From Dinoroseobacter sp042096155 (GTDB taxonomy: Bacteria > Pseudomonadota > Alphaproteobacteria > Rhodobacterales > Rhodobacteraceae), in NCBI GenBank assembly GCA_042096155.1, contig JBELMC010000003.1, forward strand, positions 1 through 64,000: a stretch of DNA of 64,000 nt, given 5' to 3'. The translations under genes and the position numbers were made by a program. This document shows positions 53,626 to 62,736 of this stretch, piece by piece. The notes beneath the pieces were generated by a model. The model did no database searches. It was not told the origin of the DNA and saw only the letters and a list, made by a program, of their open reading frames with translations. Each line of letters starts with the position of its first letter. Position 1 is the first letter of the stretch.

Positions 53626-55077
53626 TCAGGCCATGTGCAGTTTCACATATTCAAAATCACCCGGTTTGTTGTCGATTCCCACCTTGGGCGGTGCGATCCA
53701 GGAGGCGAATTTTCCAGGTTCATAGCAGGGTTTCATCAACGATTGCACAAAGGCACCATCCTCTTTGGTGGGCAGCCAGTCCTTGGCTTGCAGATCCCAT
53801 GCCGCTTGGTCGATGATGTTGCCCTGCGGGTCCGCCGCAATCGACGCAAACACGCCGATCTTGCGGTTGAATGCCTCGTGCGGCAAGGCCAGATCGAACG
53901 CGATCCCGGCGCGCTGGATTTGCTTGTTCCAGCGGCGCAATCCGCCAGAGGCGTCGCGGACATAATCGTCGCGCAGCCGCATATTGATTGCTGTCAAAGC
54001 TGGCACTTCCTGCATCACGATTTTGCCGTCCACCACCGTGCTGACATTATAGGTATCGCCATTCAGCTGGTGGTCATCATCGATCCGCAGCTCCATGTAC
54101 CGCCCCTTGATGCCCGCATTGAACGCGTTGGCGGCGTTGGTCGACACTTCCTGGCCAAACAGATCAAGGCTCAGCGTGTAGTGCAGGTTGAGTTTCTTTT
54201 GAATCGTTGGCAGATCGATGACCCCCAGCGCGCGGATCTTGTCGATGTCATACGGATCATCGATATTATAGGCCGTCATGGCATCGAGCGTCGCTTGGAT
54301 TGTGCGCCCGACGCCGGTCTCGCCGACAAACATGTGGTGGGCCTCTTCGGTCAACATGAAGCGGCAGGTGCGGCTGAGCGGATCAAACCCCGACTGCGCA
54401 AGGCTCTCGAGCTGCATCTTCCCGTCGCGATCGGTGAAATACGTGAACATGAAAAAACTCAGCCAGTCGGGCGTCTCTTCGTTAAACGCGCCCAGCATAC
54501 GCGGCGCCTCATCAGACCCCGAGGAACGGACCAGCATATCATCAGCTTCCTCGCGGCCATCTTTGCCGAAGTATTTTTGCAGCAGATAAACCATCGCCCA
54601 CAAATGGCGGCCTTCTTCGACATTGACCTGGAACAAGTTGCGCATGTCGTACAAAGACGGCGCTGTCAGACCCAAGAACCGCTGCTGTTCGACCGATCCC
54701 GGCTCGGTATCGCCCTGAATCACGATCAGCCGCTTGAGCATGTTGCGATACTCTCCGGGGACTTCCTGCCAGGCCGGTTGGCCGACATGCTCGCCACACG
54801 GGATTGTGCGCTCTTCGACCTCGGGCGCCAAAAGCACGCCCCAACGGTATTCGGGCATTTTGACATAGTCAAATTTGGCCCAGCCTTTTGGGTCGACCGA
54901 CACCGCCGTGCGCAGATACACCATGCTGTCCTGGAAATTCTGCGGGATCAGATCGTTCCACCAGTTGATATAGCCTGGATGCCATTTCTCGAGGGCTTTT
55001 AAGACCTTCTTATCCTCAGACAGACCCACATTGTTCGGTATTTGTGAATCGTAACTTACATTGATTAAATCAAGCAT
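53626..55077 (-). CDS. boxB: Benzoyl-CoA 2,3-epoxidase subunit BoxB
   Basis: A 483-residue di-iron oxygenase that epoxidises benzoyl-CoA with oxygen and reducing power from BoxA or an analogous carrier. The metal motifs are visible as EEGRH (Glu155-His158) and TEEAHH (Glu244/245-His248), each the E-x2-H pair of a class I di-iron site. Length and start (MLDLINVSYDSQIPNNVG) match the family. The upstream boxC ends 57 bases before its start. Confidence 0.95.
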   Translation of the reverse strand: MLDLINVSYDSQIPNNVGLSEDKKVLKALEKWHPGYINWWNDLIPQNFQDSMVYLRTAVSVDPKGWAKFDYVKMPEYRWGVLLAPEVEERTIPCGEHVGQPAWQEVPGEYRNMLKRLIVIQGDTEPGSVEQQRFLGLTAPSLYDMRNLFQVNVEEGRHLWAMVYLLQKYFGKDGREEADDMLVRSSGSDEAPRMLGAFNEETPDWLSFFMFTYFTDRDGKMQLESLAQSGFDPLSRTCRFMLTEEAHHMFVGETGVGRTIQATLDAMTAYNIDDPYDIDKIRALGVIDLPTIQKKLNLHYTLSLDLFGQEVSTNAANAFNAGIKGRYMELRIDDDHQLNGDTYNVSTVVDGKIVMQEVPALTAINMRLRDDYVRDASGGLRRWNKQIQRAGIAFDLALPHEAFNRKIGVFASIAADPQGNIIDQAAWDLQAKDWLPTKEDGAFVQSLMKPCYEPGKFASWIAPPKVGIDNKPGDFEYVKLHMA

Positions 55078-55134
55078 GCTCGTCTCCTGTTGGTCGGGCC
55101 CGGCAAGGTCGCCTCGCCCGCGTGTCCGTTTGCG

Positions 55135-56790
55135 CTAGACGCGTTCCATCGAAAAATCGCCTCGTTTTCCGGAGCCATAGCGCTGTAAGGCCCCGTCAGC
55201 ACCGACCGCGTTGGGTCGGTTAAAGATCCAGTTCTGCCAAGCCGTCAGACGGCCAAAGATACGAGTTTCCATGGTCTCGGGCCCTGCAAAACGCAGATTG
55301 GCTTCCAGGCCGGTCATCGCATCCGGGCTGAAGCTCGCGCGCTCTTCCATGAAGATGCGGATCTCATCTTCCCAGTCGATATCGTCCAAAATCATCGTCA
55401 CCAATCCCAGGGTGTCTGCCGCTTCGGCCTGAAGTGGGTGGTGCTGATACGCCGTCAAGGCAGCGACGGCGTCTTCGTTACCCCAAAAACGGGTCTGCAG
55501 CCGGGTCAGATCATTGGCCATCGGCATCAGGCCGAAATTGACCTGCGTCAATGTGAGTGTCGCCAGGGGACGGTTGTCGCCGTCAAATTCGTCTTGCATC
55601 ATATAGGCGCGGTCAACGGACCAGATCAGTTCTGCCAGAATGCCGCAAAAGCACGATCCATGCTCAACCAGCGCCACCATCGAGCGCGACGTCACATCCA
55701 CGCGCTTGAGTATGCGTTTCCAGTATTTCAGCACCTCGTTTGCCAGCCAATGGTCGGAATTGTTCAGCAAAACCGCTTCATGAGCCGCAAAGCGTTTTGG
55801 ATCGCCTTGGGTCCGGAACACCCACAAGCCAAGCTCCATTTCATTCATGCGAAGGTGCAAAATCGCGTCCTCAAGCTCGCGCGCAACCTTCAGCATATAC
55901 GCCTGATCACCCTGTTCTGTGAACAGATCCATATCCGCAGGCGCGGCCAGTTCGGGCCCGTGCACGGTGATCGTAGCGCTGCGCTCTGCGCGGTCCAAGG
56001 CGACCTCGACATGCGAATAGATCACCGAGTCATCGGTCACGGTTCTCTCGATCCGAGTTAACGAGATCCCGACCGCATCCGGTTTGCCCGAGCTTTCGGC
56101 AAATTCACGTGCGCGTTGCTGTACCGTGGCGTCAAATGTCGAATTGGCAATCACCTCGTCGACCAATCCCCATTGCTTGGCCCGCTTGCCTTTCACGCCC
56201 TCTTCGGTTGAACAAAATACATCCGCCAGATCGCGCCGCACCATACGCTTGTCAGTCACCCGCGTCAGCCCCCCCGTCCCCGGCAAAACCGCCAACAGCG
56301 GCACTTCTGGCAGAGAGACGGACGATGTGCTGTCATCCGTCAGCATGATGTGGTTGCATGCCAAAGCCAATTCGTAGCCACCGCCCGCGCAGGCCCCTTT
56401 GACCGCCGCAATATATTTCTGTCCGCTGTCGGCTTCAGCCGCCTCGAAGGTATTGCGGGTCTCGTTGGTGAACTTGCAAAAATTCACCTTGTGGCTGTGT
56501 GCTGCTGCACCAAGCATCCGAATATTTGCACCGGCGCAAAACACTTTGTCTTTGGCCGATTGCAACACGATGGTCTTGACCTCGGGGTGCTCGAAACGCA
56601 TCCGTTGAACGACATCTGCAAGCTCGATATCCACACCAAGGTCATAGCTGTTCAGCTTCAGCTGATAACCCTCAAACAGTCCCGCATCTTCGTCCACATC
56701 CATGAACAGATTGGCCACGGGGCCGCTATACGTGACCCTCCAATGGTGATATTTTGACGGCTCGGTGCGAAAATCGATGACCTTGGTCAT
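55135..56790 (-). CDS. boxC: 2,3-Epoxybenzoyl-CoA dihydrolase BoxC
   Basis: A 551-residue ring-cleaving enzyme of the crotonase superfamily that opens 2,3-epoxybenzoyl-CoA to 3,4-didehydroadipyl-CoA semialdehyde and formate. The crotonase core is clear from KVFCAGANIRMLGAAAHSHK (about residues 106-125) and ACAGGGYELALACNHIML (about 151-168). Family length is about 550. It is the first gene of the operon and follows the TGCA palindromes. Confidence 0.94.
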   Translation of the reverse strand: MTKVIDFRTEPSKYHHWRVTYSGPVANLFMDVDEDAGLFEGYQLKLNSYDLGVDIELADVVQRMRFEHPEVKTIVLQSAKDKVFCAGANIRMLGAAAHSHKVNFCKFTNETRNTFEAAEADSGQKYIAAVKGACAGGGYELALACNHIMLTDDSTSSVSLPEVPLLAVLPGTGGLTRVTDKRMVRRDLADVFCSTEEGVKGKRAKQWGLVDEVIANSTFDATVQQRAREFAESSGKPDAVGISLTRIERTVTDDSVIYSHVEVALDRAERSATITVHGPELAAPADMDLFTEQGDQAYMLKVARELEDAILHLRMNEMELGLWVFRTQGDPKRFAAHEAVLLNNSDHWLANEVLKYWKRILKRVDVTSRSMVALVEHGSCFCGILAELIWSVDRAYMMQDEFDGDNRPLATLTLTQVNFGLMPMANDLTRLQTRFWGNEDAVAALTAYQHHPLQAEAADTLGLVTMILDDIDWEDEIRIFMEERASFSPDAMTGLEANLRFAGPETMETRIFGRLTAWQNWIFNRPNAVGADGALQRYGSGKRGDFSMERV

Positions 56791-56855
56791 GGCGGATCCT
56801 TGAACGGCGGTACGACGTTAAATACCGCCTTTGCACAGATCGGTAAACCATCTGA

Positions 56856-56920
56856 TGCAAAATAGTGCTACTGACCATCGATATAGCCGTTTTTAAAAAT
56901 ATTTAGTGCATTATAATGCA
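56856..56920. promoter_or_regulatory. BoxR-type operator region upstream of boxC
   Basis: The perfect 14-base palindrome TGCATTATAATGCA (56907-56920) and TGCAAAATAGTGC (56856-56868) lie 117 and 66 bases before the boxC start. TGCA repeats in palindromic contexts are the recognised operator type of the BzdR/BoxR regulators, so repression of boxC-boxR by BoxR is likely. Confidence 0.6.
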
Positions 56921-57111
56921 TTTTGGCACCCATGTTCGAAATCACATCAGAATCGCCCAAACACACAGACAGGCATAACGTCGGCCGAGAAGTCAGCGCC
57001 CCTGCCAAAGCTGCTGTCAGAGGCCCTTGCGAAAGGTCATCCGTCAGCTCGGATTGCGCGCCACTGCAGGCCTGATGGGTGGGTGTCGCACATCTCTGTG
57101 CGTGACCTGCA

Positions 57112-57545
57112 GGCAATGCCCGCTGCTTCCTGCGAGACCTGGAGCGCGCCTGCCCGATCCGTATCCGCACGATCCTTACAGACAACGGCAGGCGTTCACC
57201 GACCGGCTCTTTAGCCTGAGCACGCGTGCCGCCACGGGCGAGCACGACTTCGACAAGCTTTGCGCTGCACTTAGCATCGAGCACCACTGAGCCACCGAAA
57301 TCGCTGCAGACCAACGGCATGGTCGAACGCTTCAACGGTGGGATCGAAGGGGTGCTTCCAGGCCATCACTGCCGATCAGGCGAGGAGCTGGAGGCCACGC
57401 TGCACCGCTACGTCTGGCCCTAAAACCCGCACCACCCGCAATCAGCACTGCGCAGCAAGTCGCCCTTGCAGGCAATGAAGGACTGTCACAAACTTCAGCC
57501 AGAGCTGTTCAGGAAACGGCCATACCACCTTGCGCGATGTGCCAG
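57112..57545 (+). pseudogene. C-terminal part of a decayed IS481-family transposase
   Basis: In three different frames the DDE core and tail of an IS481-type transposase can be followed: NARCFLRDLERACPIRIRT then ILTDNG (57112-57190), AFTDRLFSLSTRAATGEHDF and KLCAALSIEHH (57190-57288), and QTNGMVERFNGGIEGVLPGH to LHRYV (57310-57418), then QSALRSKSPLQAMKD and LFRKRPYHLARC. At least two frameshifts and a TAA separate them. It ends about 100 bases before the membrane/coiled-coil gene. Confidence 0.85.
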
Positions 57546-57644
57546 GTATCTTGAACTGGGACCACTCAATTCATGTAAGGCTGTAGCAAACCAAACAAAA
57601 TTCTTGTTTTATTGGCCAGCCAACTTTGCTTCCCGTGCCTGAAT

Positions 57645-58205
57645 TTACAGCGTAAGCTTTGTCCTCTCACGAAAATCTTTGCGCCACCCCAAAACTATCG
57701 CTGAAAGCATTCCTAAATTTGTGATCAGTGCCCCCCAAAATACCAAACTTGAGTCCGTGTTTTGGCTGCTGGACAACAGCTGCTCCTGGATTTCACGCAC
57801 CTCTTTAACATGTAAACCCACTAGAACGGCAAATTTCTCCTCAAGATCACCCTGAGCCGATCCAATGTCCTTAGAATCGGACACAATATCCGACAAAATA
57901 CTATGAGCTTTGTCTAGCGTTATTTCGCCTTCCTCAACATTCGCACGGATTTGAACGTCCCTATTTTTATCACCAATTTCTCTTGCAAATAATCGAATTG
58001 ATTTGTGGGTCTTTTGTATAAGTTTACGTAGGTCCGGTTCCTCGGAGCCAACATCTATATCAATTTCTTGACCACTTGAATCTCCCAAAAAGGCAGCCCC
58101 GAAAGATTTGGCATTATCCATGGCTGGCGTCATCCTGACGGAGATCAACGCTACAAAAAGTAAAGATAAAAACCAAAGACCAAATAGAATAACTATTTTT
58201 GACAT
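57645..58205 (-). CDS. Two-span membrane protein with central coiled coil
   Basis: A 186-residue protein with an N-terminal span (IVILFGLWFLSLLFVALISV, about residues 4-23), a long charged helical middle with coiled-coil character (about 60-140, rich in Lys, Glu and Asp) and a C-terminal span (ALITNLGMLSAIVLGW, about 157-173) ending in a basic tail. I do not recognise the family; the layout recalls the periplasmic signal-sensing region of receptors. It is AT-rich and bracketed by two IS481 remnants. It is transcribed away from the chemotaxis genes. Confidence 0.6.
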   Translation of the reverse strand: MSKIVILFGLWFLSLLFVALISVRMTPAMDNAKSFGAAFLGDSSGQEIDIDVGSEEPDLRKLIQKTHKSIRLFAREIGDKNRDVQIRANVEEGEITLDKAHSILSDIVSDSKDIGSAQGDLEEKFAVLVGLHVKEVREIQEQLLSSSQNTDSSLVFWGALITNLGMLSAIVLGWRKDFRERTKLTL

Positions 58206-58347
58206 CTGAAAAACCCGATTAGCCCTGGATAATCATATAGAAAATGTACAATGCCCGTTCCATCGTAATGACCACATAGACCCCCGTCAGTCTTCACTTT
58301 TTACGGCAAGATGGGTTTTTATGAGAGGTTGCCGATGGCGCGGTAAG

Positions 58348-58520
58348 ATGTTGATTTCACTTGAAAGCGAAGCCACGACGGCGCCCAAAATCAAGGCTGC
58401 GATCCAGGCCAGTTAAGATAGACCGAAATGATGGCGGAGCGCTGCGAACGCCCAGAGCCGCCCTTCTGGAAATGGGGCAATTGCGACAGTAAAGAAGAAC
58501 GCAACCCGACGCTCCTTCTG
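58348..58520 (+). pseudogene. N-terminal part of a decayed IS481-family transposase
   Basis: The frame MLISLESEATTAPKIKAAIQAS (58348-58403) ends in a stop and then a shifted frame continues MAERCERPEPPFWKWGNCD (58422 onward), matching the N-terminal helix-turn-helix of the same IS481 family (AERYGxSEQTVWKWRKRD). The C-terminal domain is missing here, and the C-terminal piece lies 800 bases to the left in the same orientation. Confidence 0.7.
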
Positions 58521-58909
58521 TGTAGCCGGCACTAAGTTCGGCAGTCATCCCAAACCAGAGCAGTTCAAAACACAGCCAGACACCGCACGGCAAGGGACGG
58601 GCAGACACCATCATCGGCCTGGATATGCAAGATACGAACGAACGCTCATCGACCCCGCGCTCACGAGGCACTGAAAATTATGCGCAATCATCAAATTAAC
58701 ATTTTGCCGAGCGAATTTTGACGTGACCAACACCCAGGTTGGCAACTCCGAGACCTCCACCGACACTACGACGCCGGGATATTAAGTTCACCCGTCGGTC
58801 CAATTTTATCCAAATCGCCAATGCGGGTTTGTCAGGTGCCGAAAATGTTAGGACATTGTTAAAAGTTTTCTTCTAACGATACCCGCAGTTTGTCAGCGGA
58901 GTGATAATT
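58521..58909. other. Interval upstream of the chemotaxis operon
   Basis: Nearly 390 bases between the IS481 N-terminal remnant and the STAS gene, presumably holding the chemotaxis promoter. I saw no further gene or repeat. Confidence 0.5.
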
Positions 58910-59602
58910 ATGTCGAATCTCTCAGGGTCCTCTGAGGTCACCGAAGCCAGCGCGAACCCCGTCAGAAACGTTGAGCTGTCAGGAAATTTAAGCATCCGTG
59001 ATGCCGAAAAACTCCGACAAGACCTAAACTCGTCTATCGAAAAAGACGGTAATTTACGCGTTAAAATGGGCAACCTATCCAAGGTTGACACAAGTGTTTT
59101 TCAAATATTAATCGCGGCAACACGAAGTGCTGAGAAAACAAACTGTAAACTCCACTTTGATGATTACGATCGCAGTCCTATCCCCGGTTTTATGACATCC
59201 TTAGGACTTAAGCCAACAGATATTGACGAAACTTGGGTCGCCGCAACCAAATCAATACCTCCAATTGAAGTAAGCCGTCCTGAACACACAGAAGTCCCGG
59301 ATGAAAAAGAGCTGTTTTGGTTGAGCCAAAAAGACATGAAGTTATTACAAACATTCTTTCCGGAAAAAAAAGGACGCCAACGCGCCGACGATTGCAACGT
59401 ACTCAGTGGCATAATTTATGTAAAGAAAAATGATTTAAAATGGAACGAGGCACCCTCAAAATACGGGCATTACAAGACTCTATACATGCGCTGGAAACGT
59501 TGGTCAAAATCCGGTTTATTCGAGAACATGTATAATGGTCTCTCTACAGACGACCCAGAGCAGGCGATGACCAAAAAGGCAATAGAATGGGCGCTATCTT
59601 AG
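58910..59602 (+). CDS. STAS-domain protein fused to an IS5-type transposase N-terminal (DUF4096) domain
   Basis: A 230-residue protein with two domains. Residues about 18-105 form a STAS domain of the chemotaxis type (VELSGNLSIRDAEKLRQDLN, then LSKVDTSVFQILIAATRSAE). Residues about 136-212 form DUF4096, the N-terminal part of IS5-family transposases: FWLSQKDMKLLQTFFP, RADDCNVLSGIIYV, APSKYGHYKTLYMRWKRWSK. The frame is unbroken, the DDE catalytic domain is absent, and a proline-rich acidic linker (about 115-135) joins the halves. GGAG lies eight bases before the ATG. It is the first gene of a chemotaxis operon. The STAS half could act in receptor or CheY signalling; the DUF4096 half may bind DNA or act as a protein module. 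Confidence 0.85.
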   Translation: MSNLSGSSEVTEASANPVRNVELSGNLSIRDAEKLRQDLNSSIEKDGNLRVKMGNLSKVDTSVFQILIAATRSAEKTNCKLHFDDYDRSPIPGFMTSLGLKPTDIDETWVAATKSIPPIEVSRPEHTEVPDEKELFWLSQKDMKLLQTFFPEKKGRQRADDCNVLSGIIYVKKNDLKWNEAPSKYGHYKTLYMRWKRWSKSGLFENMYNGLSTDDPEQAMTKKAIEWALS

Positions 59603-59715
59603 TTCTATGGGTAGGTTTGTAATTGATATAAATTTCATGCCTTAGGATCACATTCACATTTAATGATTTAGTCCACCACCTAAAGCATTTAGATCGACAA
59701 AGCAAAGGAAGGTCA

Positions 59716-60084
59716 ATGAGCGGAAAAATATTAACTATAGATGACTCCCAATCTGTCCGACAGATGATTTCAATGACACTCACCGGCGCCGGTTTTACAG
59801 TCGATGAAGCCTGTGATGGGGTAGAGGGTTATGAGAAAGCAACATCCGAGACATATAGTGCCATTCTAACCGATCTCAATATGCCGAATATGAATGGACT
59901 GGATTTCATAAAAAAATATCGCAATCATCCGTCTAGCCGTGGAATCCCCATTATATTTCTATCCACCGAGTCAGATCCAGTCTCAAAACAAGAAGCAAAA
60001 TCTGCAGGCGCACTTGGGTGGATTGTCAAACCGTTTGATCAAGATCAATTGCTTAACGTTGTCAAGAAAGTAACCGGGACATGA
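59716..60084 (+). CDS. cheY: CheY-like single-domain response regulator
   Basis: A 122-residue receiver domain. The phospho-acceptor is Asp53 in LTDLNMPNMNG, the acidic pair is Asp9/Asp10 in TIDDS, and the conserved Ser/Thr (LSTES) and Lys (VKPFD) are present. It has no output domain, as expected for CheY. It overlaps cheA by four bases (ATGA). Phosphorylated by CheA, it would act on the flagellar motor or another target. Confidence 0.95.
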   Translation: MSGKILTIDDSQSVRQMISMTLTGAGFTVDEACDGVEGYEKATSETYSAILTDLNMPNMNGLDFIKKYRNHPSSRGIPIIFLSTESDPVSKQEAKSAGALGWIVKPFDQDQLLNVVKKVTGT

Positions 60085-62102
60085 CACAAATTGACCCCGC
60101 GGAAATCTATCGTCAGGAAGCACAAGATGTCTTAGAACAACTTGAGCAGACATTACTTGATTTAGGCGACTCACTTGAAGACCGAGCACTAATTGACACC
60201 GCATTTCGAGCCTTGCATACTATTAAAGGTTCCGGAGCAATGTTTGGCTTTAATGAGGTGGCTGATTTTGTTCACGAATTTGAAACAGCATTCGATCAAG
60301 TGCGCAAAGGTGTTTCAGTGCCATCAAGCGACTTGGTTAATATTTCATTAGATGCAAAGGACCATATCGCAGCCTTAATTTTTGAGCCTTCCGCGCCGAC
60401 GGAAGCTGGAGAGGCAATCCTTAATAGGCTCCGAATAAATGTTGGTAGTTCTACGTCGGATAATATGTTGCCAATCGGTGAAGAGAAAAAAGTAGATACT
60501 ATAACTCCTAGCGGAGAACAGGTTGCAGGTGGGTGGAAAGTTAACTTCACTCTTCCCACAGATGCATTAGCACTAGGTGCAAACCCGACATTACTGCTCA
60601 ATGAACTACGAGAATTAGGGCGTTGCACGATAAGCTGTAACACAGACCAAATCCAAGATCTGGATAATTTGAATCCAGAACAATGTTATTTCTCTTGGGA
60701 AATAATAATACATGACAAAATCTCAAAATCAGCGATTGATGAAGTATTTTTATTCGTGCGCGAAGGAATGGATCTAAGTATCGCTACACTTCCGTTGGAT
60801 AACCATCAATCAAATTTGTTTGACGATTGTCCAACAAACGAACCCGTTGGAGATTCACCGATTAATAGCTCTTCAAATATTAAAGAAGAGACGCAGAATG
60901 CGTACACACGCGGCAGTTCGTCACTTCGAGTTGCGGCCGAAAGGTTGGACGAATTACTAGATCATGTCGGGGAATTGGTTATTGCCCAGGCTCGTTTGTC
61001 ACAGATTTCCGAGGACAGTCGAAACAACAGTCTTATGAGTGTGACCGAGGAAATCGAACGTCTTGCAGGTGGCCTTCGAGATATAACGATGGGTATTAGG
61101 ATGGTACCTATTGGCACACTCTTCAACAGGTTTCGACGACTTGTCCATGATCTTTCTGTTGAACTTGGGAAGGATGTTGAGTTTTCCACAAATGGTGAGC
61201 AAACTGAACTGGACAAAACCGTCATCGAAAGTCTGGCCGACCCATTAGTTCACATAATTCGCAATGCAATTGATCATGGCCTTGAAAAACCTGAAGATCG
61301 ATTGGCGCAGGGAAAGCCAATGCGAGGCTCAGTTCGGCTCTCCGCGGCCCATGAGGGTGCCGAAGTGGCGATTAGCGTCGAAGATGACGGTGGTGGGTTG
61401 GATGTCATAAAAATCCGACAAAAAGCCGAGGAAATGGGCCTTATAAACTCTGATGCTGTACTTTCTGAAAATGAAACCAATCGATTGATATTCCATCCCG
61501 GGTTTTCGACAGCGCAGAAGATAACATCTGTATCAGGTCGCGGTGTTGGCATGGATGTGGTTAGCCGCACGATGGACTCTCTACGCGGTCGCATAGATGT
61601 GGCGTCAGGCCCTGACACCGGAACAACTGTAACTCTTCGTCTTCCATTAACCTTGGCCATTATCGACGGAATGCTTGTGCGCGTCGGGCTTAATCGCTAT
61701 TCTATTCCTCTATCAGCCGTAGAAGAATGTGTTGAATTACCACCAGAAGTCACAGAAAGTGACCGCGGACGAAACTTTCTGAGTATTCGAGGTGAGCTGG
61801 TACCATTTGTGCGTTTGCGGGAACTTTTCACTACGAAAGAGCCCGAAGAATTACATCAAAAGATTGTTATTGTGTCGACTGGAGAACAACGTTTGGGCTT
61901 AGTCGTCGACCAAATTCTCGGAAACACGCAAACCGTAATTAAGTCTCTTTCACGTTTACACGCAGATATTGAAACTTTTGCCGGTGCCACGATCTTAGGC
62001 GATGGCGCGGTTGCTCTAATTTTGGACGTGGTTCACCTTATGCGGAGTGCGCAAAAACTTGAGAACCGCCATCGGGAAAATATGAAAGGAAACGCGGCAT
62101 GA
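60081..62102 (+). CDS. cheA: Chemotaxis histidine kinase CheA
   Basis: A 673-residue kinase with the CheA domain order. The P1 Hpt domain has His46 in RALHTIKGSGAMFGF. A P2-like domain with GWKVNFTLPTDALALGANPTLLL follows (about residues 150-240), then the P3 dimerisation helices (LRVAAERLDELLDHVGELVIAQARL), the P4 ATPase with the N-box IIRNAIDHGLEKPEDR (about 392-407) and the G-boxes VEDDGGGLDV and SGRGVGMDVV, and a P5 CheW-like domain to the end. It overlaps cheW by four bases. Confidence 0.97.
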   Translation: MTQIDPAEIYRQEAQDVLEQLEQTLLDLGDSLEDRALIDTAFRALHTIKGSGAMFGFNEVADFVHEFETAFDQVRKGVSVPSSDLVNISLDAKDHIAALIFEPSAPTEAGEAILNRLRINVGSSTSDNMLPIGEEKKVDTITPSGEQVAGGWKVNFTLPTDALALGANPTLLLNELRELGRCTISCNTDQIQDLDNLNPEQCYFSWEIIIHDKISKSAIDEVFLFVREGMDLSIATLPLDNHQSNLFDDCPTNEPVGDSPINSSSNIKEETQNAYTRGSSSLRVAAERLDELLDHVGELVIAQARLSQISEDSRNNSLMSVTEEIERLAGGLRDITMGIRMVPIGTLFNRFRRLVHDLSVELGKDVEFSTNGEQTELDKTVIESLADPLVHIIRNAIDHGLEKPEDRLAQGKPMRGSVRLSAAHEGAEVAISVEDDGGGLDVIKIRQKAEEMGLINSDAVLSENETNRLIFHPGFSTAQKITSVSGRGVGMDVVSRTMDSLRGRIDVASGPDTGTTVTLRLPLTLAIIDGMLVRVGLNRYSIPLSAVEECVELPPEVTESDRGRNFLSIRGELVPFVRLRELFTTKEPEELHQKIVIVSTGEQRLGLVVDQILGNTQTVIKSLSRLHADIETFAGATILGDGAVALILDVVHLMRSAQKLENRHRENMKGNAA

Positions 62103-62614
62103 ACCGACAAGGCGCAGAAATGAATGTCAATTCTACCAATAATATAATGCGTGCCTTAACATTGGAACTGGGTGATGAAATTTTTGCAATAGAAGCTACA
62201 AGTGTCCGTGAAATTCAAGATATTGTCTCCGTAACTGAAGTTCCTAACGCAGAGCCATTTGTGAATGGTCTGATTAATGTACGCGGGCGAGTTGTGCCTC
62301 TAGCGGATTTGCGTGTCAAATTTGGAATGGACCGCCCACCATCAGATGCCGACACTCGTATTGTCGTTTTTGAAATCTCAATCGATAACGAACCCGTAAT
62401 TGTTGGGATTTTAGCTGACCGAGTTCACACTGTAACTGACATTGATTTATCTGTTGTTGAGCAGCCACCTAGTATTGGAATGCGTTGGAGACCGGAATTC
62501 GTAAAAGGTATTGGAAAACATGACGGGCACTTCGTAATAATTCCTAATCTTGAATCAATTTTTTCAACAAAATTTAGCCAATCAAAAGAAATAGAAGTAG
62601 ATGTTCCAATTTAA
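62099..62614 (+). CDS. cheW: Chemotaxis coupling protein CheW
   Basis: A 171-residue adaptor with the CheW fold, connecting receptor and CheA. Typical parts are EIFAIEATSVREIQDI (about residues 27-42), VNGLINVRGRVVPLADLRVKFG (about 55-76) and VGILADRVHTVTDI. The C-terminus ends in a charged tail after RPEFVKGIGKHDG. ATG overlaps the cheA stop (ATGA). AT-rich like the operon. Confidence 0.95.
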   Translation: MNRQGAEMNVNSTNNIMRALTLELGDEIFAIEATSVREIQDIVSVTEVPNAEPFVNGLINVRGRVVPLADLRVKFGMDRPPSDADTRIVVFEISIDNEPVIVGILADRVHTVTDIDLSVVEQPPSIGMRWRPEFVKGIGKHDGHFVIIPNLESIFSTKFSQSKEIEVDVPI

Positions 62615-62736
62615 CAGATGTGGGTTTAGGTCTCCGTAACGAAAACGCTTTAAATATAATTCGGGTCGTAAATGCAATGTGATCATTTGTGCTACAAAGT
62701 CGTCCAAATTTTTCAAAATAAACGAAAGGAACTGTA

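Noticed and set aside
53425..55002. 525-codon frame on the plus strand over boxB
   Set aside because: Antisense to boxB with no domain; treated as a shadow.
58521..58700. Possible resolvase-like fragment (RPGYARYERTLID)
   Set aside because: The resemblance to GYARVSTxDQ is limited to four residues and lacks the catalytic serine context.
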